Shown one piece after another: positions 38,067 to 50,379 of a stretch of DNA of 64,000 bases. A program made the position numbers and the translations under genes. Under the pieces are notes generated by a model. That model saw nothing but the letters and a program-made list of their open reading frames with translations, was not told where the DNA came from and did not search any database. Position 1 is the first letter of the stretch. Every line of letters begins with the position of its first letter. This stretch comes from Chloranthus sessilifolius (taxonomy: Eukaryota; Streptophyta; Magnoliopsida; Chloranthales; Chloranthaceae), in contig CM037593.1 of the NCBI GenBank assembly GCA_021018995.1, positions 16,458,088 through 16,522,087 on the forward strand. Direction: 5' to 3'.

Positions 38067-40865
38067 ATCGGGCTGTGTTTCATCATCAGATCCAACCACT
38101 GAATGACGATTCAATCTCCGTTTTCGCCTCGGTGGTTGGGAAGTCTGCTCATCTGCTACTCTTTCAGCATTATCCAGCCATGCGGTGTCCTCAGTATCCA
38201 ACACTGGCTCTTCTCTCTCTTTGATCCACTGATTTAAAGGGTCATCCTCCATGAATATATAATCCAACTAGATAGGATCAAAATATTCACTATCTGTAAG
38301 GTAAAATATGATAGATGAATTAGTACATGTTTGATGTCTCATCAATTAAATCAAATAAAAATTGTATGAACTAAGACTTCATATAATATCTTACCGCGAT
38401 TGGCCCTCTGCATATTTCTGGCCCTTAATCTCATGTTGTAGTGGCAATAGACTAATTTTTTCAATCATTCCATAGTTAGCCTATTCCTTGTCTTCGTGTG
38501 AATGAGAGAGAAGGTGCTCCAATTTCGCTCACAGTTGGACGAGGAATAAGTTTGCGATAAAACCCTCATGGTAACCTGCCTTAAAATCGGGCTATCACTT
38601 CCATAATGCATCCACCAATCAGCGGGTTTATCATACTTGATTTGGGATTGCGCCAATGGGGTCCTAAATGACCCTTGTCTCTTGCGGAATATATCAATCT
38701 ATATATCAATAAACAAATCATATGACACCTGCATTATTACATATAAGGTATTATTACTCACATCTTTTATGGCTTGACCTTGCTCTGCCAACTCAAGGAG
38801 CATCCGCTGGATCACATTGAGCAAACTGCTATACACGTCATTGGTTTCAATCAACTCAAAGCGTCGCGTATACTGGAAGGCCGGATTTAAGTAGTGTGTT
38901 ATACATCAAATATGAGCAATCTCATCAATATATAGAAACAATGAATAATATAAAAAATAATAAATAAATAAAAATCACTACATAAGTAGTTTAGCATGTT
39001 ATACCTACGGCATGTAAGTACTGGTAGAATTGTGCATCCCACCTCTTGTCAATGATTGCCCAATATCGTTTATATTTTGTCGGACATTTACTTTTAATAG
39101 CTAATTTGGCTTTAGCTATCGACTCATAAACGTACCCCATCGTTGGTTTCTCATTACCATCTACCAACCTCAACATTTGTACTAACGGGATAGTGACGGC
39201 AATCTGGTGGTCAACATCTGCCCAAAATTGGGGACTGTAGATCAGGTCGGCAACTTTATTGCAAGCAGGTCTCTTTGCTCGTGGGAGTTCTAACTCATGT
39301 TTTCTCCATTCCTCATAAGAGACCATGCTTTTCAGCTCACGCCTATATTTAGCCAAGCTCTGTAAGGCTAAAAATTATGTCACAAATCGTGTAATCGCGG
39401 GCCAGAGTAACTCATTCTTGGTAAAATCTCTCATCAAATTCACCAACTTGTCACTATTGTATAGGTAGGAAGTAATCGTTCTTCCCTTCTGAATAGTTGC
39501 TTGTGCTTTGCTCCTCTTTCCTAAATCTTTAAGAATGAGATCCACGCAATGAGCAGCACACGGAGTCCAATACAAGTGACGCCTCTTCAACATTAACTGA
39601 CGACCTGCAGCTTTATAATTGGCGGCATTGTCTGTTACCACCTGCACAACCCGGTGCTCTCCAACATCTTCAACTACTTTATCCATTAGTTGGAAGAGGT
39701 AATCAGCTGTTTTCGCATGTTTTGAAGCATAAATTAATTTTAGAAATATTGTCCCGACATCGCTGTAGACTAAAAAGTTGATCAAACTCTTCTTTGTGGG
39801 ACCTGTCCATCCATCGCACATAATTGTGCAACCTCTCTCATCCCATACTTCGTGTAAGTTATCCATGTAAGTTCCTATCTCTGCGTACTCATCATCTAGT
39901 AGGGGCCCGGATACCTCGTATGCAGAGGGCTTTTTAACTCCTGGACCAGCTTCTGCACTTGTATCAATCTTACTTTTGAAGTACGGTGACTCAACAACTT
40001 GACTCGAAATGTGATTGTATATCACGAACTTTGCAATCGATTTTCCAAGCGTCTTTCCCCATTTTTTTAGTGAAATTGTGCTCAATTTACTTTGCTTTGA
40101 GCTTTCTGTCTGATGCATGAATGGATCCATGGGACCTATAGTACGACCTGTAGTAGACGGCCTGGTGTCCCTCACTGATGCTGACCTATGCAACCCGACA
40201 GTGCTATGAATATCCTCATCATCATTAATAACATGTGGCCTCTGACTAGATCGACCACCAGTAGTACGCATGGATGGGCCCCTCAAGCTGGATCGAAATC
40301 GATAATCAGCTTCTTCTTCATCTCGTCGTTATCGTGCTTCTCTAGCACTCTCCCTCATGACTCTCCCTGTCACAACATCCTCATCCTCATCTTCATCATC
40401 CCCATGTTTAAGTGCGGAAAACTCTGGATCTACCCTCCTTATTCTGTCATACATTTCTCTATCACGATCGACTTCTACCTTTTTCTTTCCCTTAGCCGCC
40501 TGTAAACTGGCTCTGCCTTCTTCTATTACCTCTCTGGGTACATTGGGACACCCTTTTGTCTCTCCCTTTACATGAGTCAAATGCTCCTTCAACCGTGTGA
40601 TACCTCCTCCCAATAATTTTTTTTCACAAAGTTTACATTCTATTCGGAGTCTATCGCCATCTATTGTTGTGTCGTATTGTAAGGCTGAATCTGATGATCG
40701 TACCATATTTATTTCTTTCACCTGCATTAATAACCAAACGATTGGACTAAATTAAAACATTTAGATAATAGTTGAAACTAAAATTTATTTGATATGTATC
40801 GTCCAATATGTATTGGTTTTGGACCTCGGCGGTATGATACATAGCCATTGTATGATTGTATTGTA

Positions 40866-41540
40866 CCCCCTAAAAAAGTTTACTAATTTTTTTTATTACT
40901 AATTTTTCTTCAAACTAAATTCTTTTTAATTTTTAATGTTACTAATTTTAGTGTTACTTTTTTCAACTAAACTTTTTTTATTAGTAATTTTAGTTTTAAA
41001 ATTATTTTTAATTTTGTGTTACTAATTTTTTTTTAAAACTAAACTCTTTTTTTACTAATTTTATTTTAAAACTAAATTTTTTTATTTTGTGTTACAAATT
41101 TTAAAAACTAAACTAGTTCTAAATTTGTTTTTAAAACTATACTCTTTTTTTTTAAATTAAATTTTTTTTTTGCTTTCTGTTACTAATTAGTAATTTTTTC
41201 TGTTACTAATTTTTCTTTAAACTATTTTTTTTTAATTTTTAGTGTTACTATTTTTAGTGTTACTTTTTTAAACTAAACGTTTTTTATTAGTAATTTCAGT
41301 TTTAAAATTATTTTTAATTTTGTGTTACTGATTTTTTTTAAAACTAAACTCTTTTTTTTTATTAATTTTGTTATAAAACTAATTTTTTTTGTTTTGTGTT
41401 ACTAATTTTTAAAACTAAACTAGTTTTAAATTTGTTTTTAAAACTATACTTTTTTTCTTTAAATTAAACTTTTTTTTTGGTTTTCTGTTACTAATATTTT
41501 GTTACTAACTAGTAATTTTTGTGTTACTAATTTTTTTTTA
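40866..41540. repeat. AT-rich tandem duplication of about 300 bp in the hAT 5' region
   Basis: Two diverged halves share the order TTTTAGTGTTACTTTTTT, ATTAGTAATTT.AGTTTTAAAA and TTTTTAATTTTGTGTTACT. It is non-coding and lies upstream of the transposase start. Confidence 0.65.
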
Positions 41541-41562
41541 AAGCTAAACTTTGTATTACAAA

Positions 41563-42036
41563 ATTAGTGTAATTGATGTGTCATAGGTTATGTGTCACAT
41601 GTGTGACATATCAATTACATGTGCCGCGACACCTGTGTCACTGTGTCACATGTGTCGCGACACATCACACGTGATATGTGTCACATGCATGGGTCAAAAA
41701 ATTAGTAGCACAAAATTAGTAACAAAAAATTAGTGTAATTGATGTGTCATGGGTTATGTGTCACATGTGTGACACATCAATTACATGTGCCGCGACACCT
41801 GTGTCACTATGTCACACGTGTCGCGACACATCACACGTGATATGTGTCACATGCATGGGTCAAAAAATTAGTGTAATTGATGTGTCATGAGTTATGTGTC
41901 ACATGTGTGACACATCAATTACATGTGCCACGACACCTGTGTCACATGTGTCACGACAAATCACGCGTGACACGTGTCACATGTGTCGCGACACATCACA
42001 CGTGATATGTGTCACATGCATGGGCCAAAAAATTAG
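41563..42036. repeat. Palindrome-rich minisatellite carrying hAT-end-like sequence
   Basis: Three units of about 167, 137 and 166 bp begin at TTAGTGTAATTGATGTG. Each contains nested palindromes such as TGTGTCACATGTGTGACACA and TGTCGCGACA. Each ends with CATGGGTCAAAAAATTAG (41688 and 41854; CATGGGCC variant at 42019), almost the hAT terminal repeat. Confidence 0.8.
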
Positions 42037-42629
42037 TAGCACAAAATTAGTAATACAAAATAAGTAATACAAAATAAACAAGTTTAGCTATAAAATAAAA
42101 TTAGTAAAAAAAAAGTTTAGTTTTAAAAAAAAGAGTATGATAGATCTAATGATAAAATTAGTAATAAATAAAAATTAATCTAAAAAATAATTATAATAAA
42201 TATAATAGATCTAATAAAAAAATAATTAAAAATTCAAGTTAGATGATGGAAAATCATACCTTCTCTTAAATATCCGACGAAAATATAAGTGTGACAATCC
42301 GGTGTCTACGATTTCGGTCTCCGATAGCTAAGAAACAAGAAGTATAGTGAATTATAAGTGGCGAAAGAAGACGTCTACTGGTGTAGAAGAAGGGATCCTC
42401 AGGTGATTTGTAAGTAAAGAAGAAGAAGAGATCCTCGTGTGATTTGCGAGTGAAGAAAAAGAAGATATTCTCGGGTGGTTTGCAAGTGGAGAAGAAGAGG
42501 ATGGTATGCAAATGAAGAATCCCTCTCCGGTGGGTTTTATAGCGGGTGGGATTTATCCGTTGCCACTTGCCAACTTGCTAATAGCAGGTGGGTTTTATAG
42601 AGGATGGTTTGCTAATAGCCGTTGCAAAT

Positions 42630-42890
42630 GCAACGGATATAATTTATTATATTCGTTGCTTTTGCAACATTTTAATTAATAAAATAATAAAAAAATACTA
42701 TGTAACGGATATAATTTATTATATCCATTGCTTTTGTAACGTTTTAATTAATAAAATAATTAAAAAAATACTATACAACGGATATAATTTATTATATTCG
42801 TTACTTTTGTAATATTTTAATTAATAAAATAATAAAAAAAATACTATGCAATGGATATAAAATTATATCCGTTGCATGATTTGCGGCTAT
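42630..42890. repeat. Tandem repeat of about 72 bp, 3 to 4 copies, in the hAT
   Basis: Units start with AACGGATATAATTTATTATA near 42632, 42705, 42777 and 42848. Each holds an inverted repeat around CAACGGATATAA and TTATATCCGTTG, with an AATTAATAAAATAAT tail. The preceding stretch 42240-42600 may be a promoter or 5' exon of the transposase gene; I see no clear signal. Confidence 0.75.
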
Positions 42891-42964
42891 TGTAACGAAT
42901 ATAAAAATAAAAAAATAAAAAAACAAATAGAAAAAGACAAAAAACTAAAGAAAAAAAGAAAGGA

Positions 42965-43378
42965 GATGGGCCCATCCGAAAAAAGAAATTATCGGCCGTA
43001 TCGGACGATACAAGCGATAATTTGCTCGTATCGGACAATACGAGCGATAATTTGCTCGTATCGTCCGATAAATTCATTTGCCCATTTTTTATTTTTTATT
43101 TAAATTGAACGATAATTTGAAAATATCATCCGATAATTTCAAATTATCGGGCGTATCGGACGATACGGGCGATAATTTGCCTGTATCGCCCGACAAATTC
43201 ATTTTTCCATTTTTATTTTTTTTTAAATTATCGCTGTATCGTCCGATATGGGCGATACATTGCCCGTATCGGACGATAATCACCTTATTTTTGAAGGGGT
43301 ATGATACATAGGCAATGTATCGTACCGCTTAGGTCCAAAACCGATACGTATCGGTATCGGACGATTTTTTGACCCATG
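42965..43378. repeat. Right hAT terminus and subterminal repeats
   Basis: At least eight TATCG-CCGATA-type palindromic words (for example CGTATCGGACGATACG) alternate with GATAATTTGC until the terminal repeat. Apparent small ORFs here are repeat shadows. Confidence 0.75.
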
Positions 43379-46144
43379 GTTGAAAGTGCTTAAGGACCAT
43401 AAGGAAGCTATCAGATGGACCTTAGCTGATCTTAAAGGGATTGATCCGTTAGTATGTATGCATAAAATACATCTGAAAGATGATAGCACATCGTCGAGGG
43501 AACGACAAAGACGACTGAATCCAAATATGAAAGATGTTGTTCTAAAGGAGATAATCAAGTTACTCGATGTTGAAATCATCTATGCGATCTCTGATAGTGG
43601 ATGGGTAAGCCCGGTCCGAATTGTTCCCAAAAAGTCAGGAATAACCATGAAAGAGACTACTAAAGGAGAGTTAGTGCCTACATGTAAAACAACTGGATGG
43701 CGTGTATGTATCGATTATTGAAAATTGAATACTGCCACGAGAAAGGGCCATTTTTCCTTTCCATTTATTGATCAGATTCTCGAAAAGTTTGTAGGACAAG
43801 AATATTATTTTTTTCTTGATGGTTACTCGGGATACAATCAAGTGCATGTGCTTCCATCGGATCAAGAAAAGAAAACATTTACTTGCCCGTATGGTACCTT
43901 TGCATATTGGAGGATGCCTTTCGGACTTTGCAATGCGCCGACCACTTTTCAGCATTGTATGTTAGCAATATTCTCGGATATGATTGACAAATTCAACGAA
44001 ATATTCATAGATGACTTCTCAGTTTTTTGGAGGACCTTTGAAACATGTCTTAACCATTTGACACAAGTATTACAACGTTACATCGAATCTAATCTTGTCT
44101 TAAGCTGGGAAAATAGTCATTTTATTATTCAACAAGAAATTGTGTTGGGGCATATCGTTTTCAAGAAATGAATTGAAGTTGACAAGGCAAAGGTCGACTT
44201 AATTGCTAATCTGCCCCCTCCAAAAAGTGTTCGTCAAATTCAATCATTTTTGGGTCACGCTGGATTTTACAAACGATTCATCAAAGATTTTAACAAGGTC
44301 GCCAAGCCATTATGCAACTTGCTTGAAAAAGATAAAGGCATTTTTGAAAGTGAGAGAACTATTATCCAATGCTCCAATAATCCAACCGTCGGATTATTCG
44401 TTGCCGTTTGAACTCATGTGCGATGCATCGGACTATACTATTGGAGCAGTCTTATGGAAAAGGGTAAATAAATTACCTCATGTGATTTACTACGCTAGTA
44501 AGACACTAATTGATGCACAATTGAATTACACCATAACAGAGAAGGAGTTATTAGCCGTGGTGTATGCATTGGATAAATTCCGTTCATATTTGCTCGGGTC
44601 AAAAATAGTAGTCTTTTCAGACCACTCTGCATTGAAGTATCTATTGGCGAAAAAGGACATGAAACCAAGGTTGACCTGATGGATTTGCTCCTCCAAGAAT
44701 TTAACTTTGAAATTAAAGATAAAAAGGGGGTTGAAAATATTGTGGCTGATCATTTGTCATGAATTTTGCCTGAAGAATCATCTGTATTTGAGACTATCCG
44801 TGATACCTTTCCGGATGAGCAGTTAATGGTAATCGATGCAACAGCTATAAAACTTCCTTGGTTTGCCAATATCATGAATTATCTGGTCACTGGCAGAATC
44901 CCTACGCAATGGGTAAGAATGATAAGAATCTCTTTTTCTCCCAGATAAAATACTATTATTAGGATGAACCACAGTTGTTCAAATTTTATTCAGATCAAGT
45001 CATCATAAGATGTATACCTGAAGAGCAACTAAGTATCATTAATTTTTGCCATACTAGGGCCTGTGGAGGTCATTTTGGAGGATAAAAGACTGCACAAAAA
45101 ATTCTTCAAAGCGGATTTTATTGGCCCTCCATTTTTCGGGACACTGTAAAATTTTGCAAAGAGTGCCAACGATGTCAACAGCTTGAAAATATTTCAAGAC
45201 GAAATATGATACCACTGAACCCAATTTTGATTGTTGAAATTTTCGATGTATGGGGGATCGACTTCATAGGTCCTTTTCCCCCATCATTCAGTTATTTATA
45301 TATTCTGGTAGCCGTTGACTATGTTTCAAAATGGATAGAAGTTGTGGCAACCCGATCAAATGACCACAAAGTAGTGGTCAAATTCTTGAAAGAAAATGTG
45401 TTTAACAGATTTGGGATTCCAAGAGCAATCATTAATGATGGCGGTTCGCACTTCTGCAACAGCCACTTTGCCACTTTTATGAGGAAATACGGCGTCACCC
45501 ATAAGGTGGCAATGCCATTCCACCCACAGACTAGTGGTCAAGTGGAAGTGTCAAATCGAGAGATCAAATGAGTTTTAGAAAAGACGGTACGATCAAATAT
45601 GAGAGATTGGTCGAACCGATTATCTGATGCTCTTTGGGCATACCATACTGCACTCAAGACACCGATTAAAATGTCGCCATTCAGGATTATATATGAAAAA
45701 AAATGCCATCTCCCAGTAGAATTGGAGCATAAGGCATTTTGGGCTATAAAAAGATTTAATTTTGACATGCAAGAAACAGGGTCCAATCGAAGGCTATAGC
45801 TAAACGAATTAGAAGAGCTACGCTATGATGCGTATGAAAATTCGAAGATGTATAAGGAATGGTATAAGAAGCTGCACGATCAATCAATTTCTCGGAAGGA
45901 GTTTCACATCGGACAAAAGGTTTGGTTGTTCAACCCCAAACTTAAGCTCCATCCTGGAAAATTGAAATCAAGGTGGGAAGGACCATTTCAGGTTGTATCT
46001 ACTACCGTGCATGGTGCAACTGAGGTTAGAAGTCTTAAGGACAATCGAATTTTCAAAGTAAATGGGCAACGACTTAAACCAATGTTTGAGCCAATGACTA
46101 AGATCAGAATTGAAGCGATGTACCTCAGTGATCCGAAAAGGTAA
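43379..46144 (+). pseudogene. Athila RT, RNase H and integrase
   Basis: RT resumes with the AIRWTLADLKGIDP region (near 43408-43449). GWVSPVRIVPKK and MPFGLCNAPTTFQ follow, then the catalytic IDDF motif (near 44010). RNase H has LMCDASDYTIGAVLW (near 44413) and FSDHSALKYL (near 44615). Integrase has the zinc-binding CKECQRCQQ (near 45157), GIDFIGPFP and [19 protein letters not shown] (near 45510). The C-terminal end is near 46144, with no chromodomain, as expected for Athila. Decayed. Confidence 0.9.
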
Positions 46145-46242
46145 AAAACCAAGTGATCAAGCTATCGACACATAAACGCAGTGCTTCCTGGGAGGCAACC
46201 CAGTGTGTTTTAAGTTTTTGTGGTAGGAATAGGGAGTCTTTG

Positions 46243-46777
46243 TCAATCGATTGACCTTTTACAAGGATCAATTGATTAATAATTACACTGTCAATCGATT
46301 AACACTTCAGTCATCATCATCATCATCTCGCTTCATCAATTGTGTGCCAGACCAATCGGCACATCTACGATGTCAATCAATTGAAACTCAAATATCAATC
46401 GATTGATAGTACCTCAAGTTAATGAGAAGATTTCAGAAATCAGAGTGTCAATCGACACGTCTTTTCGATGACGGGTAAGTCAAGGGGCACTTCAATGTCA
46501 ATCGATAGAGACTAACCTCTCAATTGATTGACCTAAATGTCACTTAACTCCGCCAGTTTCGACGGGCACCTAAACATCGCAACTTTTCTCGAAAAGGCCC
46601 TTGTCAATCGATTGACACCATTATGTCAATCGATCGACATTATGAAGGCATGCACACCTACCCCACGTTGCTTCCAGGTCTACACTACCCTTTGAAATTC
46701 TCGCAATGTGGTGAAGGTCAATCGGTGTCAATCGATTGAGGCTAGTCTCTCAATCGATCGACGATTAGATTATATAA
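46243..46777 (+). promoter_or_regulatory. Palindrome pairs and TATA-like box before the Athila accessory ORF
   Basis: TCAATCGATTGA-type pairs start at 46373 and 46395, 46498 and 46520, 46604 and 46626, 46728 and 46750, all exactly 22 bp apart; one looser pair near 46243 is 25 bp apart. TATATAA follows at 46771-46777, about 90 bp before the ORF start. The order and spacing mimic the LTR promoter (18954-19115). Confidence 0.65.
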
Positions 46778-46862
46778 TGGGGACACCCGTGGTCCCCTTC
46801 TTCACAAGCCTCTGCCAACCCGAGCTTTGCATCTCTACTTTCATTCTCCTCGTACGATCGAA

Positions 46863-49580
46863 ATGGCGGCACCTGGTTCACTGATTTACCGACCACCTCG
46901 TCCTGCCAACAATCCTATGCGCATTTCAAACGATGAGTACGTAAACCGCCAATTTCAAACGGAGAATTTCTTTGATCTTACAAAGTATCGACATATCGCT
47001 GAAGCAGCACGTTCCATCGAATTCATCGAGGTCCTACATTTGGAAATGCTGCTTGCTCCTCCTATTGATGTCTCGTTGCGTGTCCTGCGATTGTTCTACC
47101 AAAATATGGAGTGGGTATCAGCTCCACTATCACCAACGGGATTTCCATTCTTCCGCCTCGAGATTGACAATTGGTCGTACAATTTGTATGCCGCCGATCT
47201 TGCCCGTGCATTCAACTTCTACGTGGTTCGCCCAATAAACCGCCATATCAATCCAGTCGTTGATCTTAGCCAGGAGATTATGATCAACAATATGTGTGGG
47301 GGACGGCACGGGTCCGGTTTGTCCACCAAGCGAATTTTCCTACCTATGGACATTCTGTTTTGGGACATTGTTATGTCCAATAATTTATTATCGCATGGCA
47401 CGAAAAGTGAGAGGACAAAGAGTAGGGTGTTGGCACTTTATGCGGCGCACACAAATACTTGGTTCGAAGCACCGGGACTGATGCTTGAAGAGATGTATCT
47501 GTGTCATAGCGACATCGTGATCACCACTGCACCGAAAAAGTGAGAAGTCATCCTTTTGCATTTCCCGCACTATGTAATGCATCTGTTGGACCAAGTTGGG
47601 TGCCCAATTTTTTATGATGAAGAATTCGGTGATTGATGAGTAGTGAAATATGATGATATTTCACCCCTAGATACTTATATTTAGCTATCCGGTGAAGGCT
47701 ATCTGATAAGAATTATTAGATTTGAAGTGTTTCAGGTAAATACAAGCCAAGTGCAGAAAACAGCTCAAGAATTCTGAAAATAATGTCAAAACACTGCAAC
47801 TTTGGGTCATCGAGAACTTGGTGTGACTTGTAGCTCAATTTGGACATTCACGATGGCCGAATTATGAAATTGTTAAAACACAAAAGTTGTAGATTTTCTG
47901 TCAGCTTTCCAACGGATCAAGAATCGCCTCAATCCGAGTTCGGAACAAAGAGTTATGGCCAAAATACCAAAGCAGTATCTGATGCAAAGTTTGGCAGGAA
48001 TTCACGAAAATCTGGGAGGTCGATGCATCGACCCTATTGGGTCGATTAATCGACCCTAAATTTTCGAGTTGGAACACCTCTGTGTTGCTGGAAAACTTCG
48101 GCTCTATTTAAAGCGGATCAAATACTTCAGAAAATAGAAATTAGAGATAAGAATTAGAGAGAAAAATTAGAGATAGAGAATTAGAGAGTTAGTTTTAGTT
48201 TTTTCTTTTTTTTAGAGTTTTTGGAGAGAATTTTTTTAGAAGATTATTATTCATTATTATTATTTTTGGTTTTAGGCTCCTCTTGGCATCTTTTCAAGAG
48301 TTCTTCTTTCTCTTTCTTCTAGGGTTCCATCTGGGTAGATTGTACCTAGGATTTGCATTGTTTTTCCTTTACGTTCATGAAAGCATAGATTGTATTTAGG
48401 AAAAAGCATTGTAATCAAAGATCTTTGGAAGAAATAAAAAGAGGAATGGCTTTGAATGAACAAGGAGATCATACATCAAAGATGAGCGGCTAAATCAGTA
48501 GATCGGGGAAGATGCGATCCCCAGATAAGTACCCTTATTTATGATTAATACCATAGTCGATTTATTGTCATCATGGAATCGTTTTGTTAAAAGTTTGTGT
48601 TATTAAAAATATATTGAATGCTTGTTATGATCGTTGATGGCGCTTATCAACGGCTATAAGCGCTAGATCTGGACCTGCAGGCTGATCTAGGCTGCAGAGC
48701 GATTATGTGTTTACTGTTGTGATCTAAATATCATGAGATACGCTATGCTTCTTACATGACTCATACCGCAATGATAGGCTGAGTCATAGTTTTTAGATAG
48801 GGTATGCCGGATTGATGATCATATTTTATTACGAATCATCTCTATAGCTGAATGATGGTGTGAATGATGCTTTAATGAAACAGTGGGTTTTAATGGTAGA
48901 AAAGGGGTACAAATCTGGGGTAGCATATTCCTTGATCTCATTTAATTATTATTTTAGATTCATCAGTAATTTGTTGTTTAGATTAATTTATTTTTCTGCA
49001 TTTAGGAAAAGTGTGATAAATTTTGGTAAAATTGAATCTGCCCTTTGGTACTTCCTTAGGGACGTTTTTAAATCTCTGAAAGAATTAATTAAAATTCAAT
49101 ATTTTCCTGTGGGTTCGACACCTTTGTTCTTGCCATACTGCAATAGATCTTGTGCACTTGCAAGGGTTACACTTAAAATCGATCAGTGATATGCAATTCT
49201 ATCACTATAGTCCAAACGTGTGAGACAAAAGCATCAAGGGCATTCTTCGTGTAGCGCCACCACCTGTTGATGTCGATGAGATACCTCCTCCTCCTCCCCG
49301 ATCAAACCCCGCACAACACCAGCGTGGCGGCATTCGACGACCTCGTCCTGAGGAGGTCCCCGATTTTAACGCCGAGGCAGCAGTAGCTCGCCTCGAGGCG
49401 CGGATGGATGAGTTGAGTACAACAGTTGGAGGTATGAGTCAGCAGTAATAATTTCAGAGTTTCCTTCTCATGCGGATTGCCCGAGAGTCATTCTCGAGGC
49501 AAGCCGACGACTTCATCGCAAGAGAGAGAGCGGCGATGGATGGAGAAGGTGATCCTGAAGATGATGATGATGATATTTAG
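46863..49580 (+). pseudogene. Athila accessory (env-position) ORF, split by a solo LTR
   Basis: It begins MAAPGSLIYRPPRP. RVLRLFYQNMEW lies near 47080-47115. GSGLSTKRIFLP is near 47310-47345 and WFEAPGLMLEEM near 47461-47496. These align with the Tekay accessory ORFs. The C-terminal part resumes after the solo LTR (49191-49580) with a proline stretch, an AEAAVARLEARMDELS helix-like segment and an acidic end. Athila elements are known for an ORF in the env position. I see no convincing signal peptide or membrane anchor here, so the envelope label is not supported. Decayed. Confidence 0.75.
47634..49185 (+). mobile_element. Solo LTR of an Athila-related family
   Basis: It starts TGATGAGTAG, ends AAAATCGATCA, and is flanked by a perfect 5-bp duplication GTGAT (47629-47633 and 49186-49190). 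Its end region (GATCTTGTGCACTTGCAAGGG) and middle blocks match the Athila LTR here, but the rest is diverged, so it is a sister family. It has a TATA-like CTATTTAAAG near 48103. It arose by recombination between the two LTRs of a later insertion. Confidence 0.93.
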
Positions 49581-49806
49581 TATGTTTATGTTTGTGTTAG
49601 TGTTTGTTTTTAGTTTGGTCTATTTGTTTGTGTTCACATTTGTTTTGTTTTTGTGAATTGTAGTTTATGTTAGATGTAGGATTTGTTTTAGTTTTGTTGA
49701 TGGGATAACGTTTGTGTAATCAAATCATGATGGAATGAATGAAAATCGGAGTGTTCTAGTGTGTTATTTTTCTATGTATTCTCAGATTGGTGCATACATT
49801 CATCAG

Positions 49807-50203
49807 TCAATCGATTGAGATGAAAATCTCAATCGATTGAGAACTTTAATTCCCAAATTCTCGAAAAGTAATTCAAAACTGTTGATCGATTGACAAGCCT
49901 TTTTCATTCGATCAACTGTGACCTTCAATTCATATTCAATGTTTGAGGATCTTTGGTTTAATCCTGTCAGTGCGCATTGTGTAGAGTCAATAGATTGAAG
50001 TGAAACTGTCAATCGATTGACACTTTGGTGGACAGAACATTCTTTCTGTCATGAACAGAGAGATTTCCATAATTTGTATCGATTGCGTTGTGTGCATGTG
50101 TGCAAAAAAGTTTCTCTAAAAAAACAAGTGATTCTGGCTGTGCACCAGATTGCACCCTTGCATCATGTGTCAATCGATTGACACTCAAGAGTCAATCGAT
50201 TGA
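49807..50203 (+). repeat. Palindrome pairs downstream of the accessory ORF
   Basis: Pairs start at 49807 and 49829, 49882 and 49904, 49987 and 50009, 50170 and 50192, each 22 bp apart. A weak TATA-like TTTATTTAA lies near 50296, before the small ORF at 50380. Confidence 0.8.
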
Positions 50204-50379
50204 CTGATGTATGTTCCCAGAAAATACCTCTTTCATTCCGAAAAATCCAGATTCTAGTCCCCTCTTTAGAATAAACGTGTTTTAGCAAATTTTCTCTTTA
50301 TTTAACCCCTTCGTAGGTTAGTTCTTTTTAAAGCATTCCCTTAGTCAAGAGAATCAATCACCCTCCGTAATTTGGCATC

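Larger units (their letters stand above)
24619..40727 (-). pseudogene. hAT transposase (BED finger, DUF659, hAT C-terminal dimerisation domain)
   Basis: Proposed exons on the minus strand are 40727 to about 39003, about 38885-38762, 38698-38395, and 38293-38067 continued at 25083-24619 beyond Tekay-2. GT/AG sites fit at 38761, 38699, 38394 and 38294; the acceptor near 38885 is weak. The start shows a BED-type finger (CKLCEKK...LKEHL). DUF659 follows with CDGWTGPTKK, VVTDNAANYKAAG and the CAAHC motif (about 39510-39820). The dimerisation region has SSSNCERNWSTFSLIHTK near 38490-38545. The tail is rich in aspartate, glycine and proline. In-frame stops occur at 40329-40331, 39375-39377 and 38465-38467, and once more early in the last exon near 38270. 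The reading frame otherwise stays open, so decay is by point change. The protein would cut and join the hAT ends. Confidence 0.88.
24033..43378 (-). mobile_element. hAT DNA transposon inside Athila pol, itself split by Tekay-2
   Basis: The left end CAAGGGTCAAAATATCG and the reverse complement of the right end, CATGGGTCAAAAAATCG, match at 15 of 17 bases. The flanks are a perfect 8-bp duplication GTTGAAAG (24025-24032 and 43379-43386), the hAT hallmark. It spans 19.3 kb, of which about 6.4 kb is its own. It encodes a minus-strand transposase with BED finger, DUF659 and hAT dimerisation regions. Both ends carry GATACGTATCGG-type subterminal repeats. It was once autonomous and is now dead, with four in-frame stops in the transposase and a retrotransposon in the last exon. 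Confidence 0.93.

Noticed and set aside
42588-43311. Several short ORFs in the hAT right region
   Set aside because: They are readings of tandem and subterminal repeats on both strands, without protein features.
46863-47540. Athila accessory ORF as a viral envelope gene
   Set aside because: The position fits, but I see no signal peptide, membrane anchor or cysteine pattern, and it matches the non-envelope Tekay ORFs.
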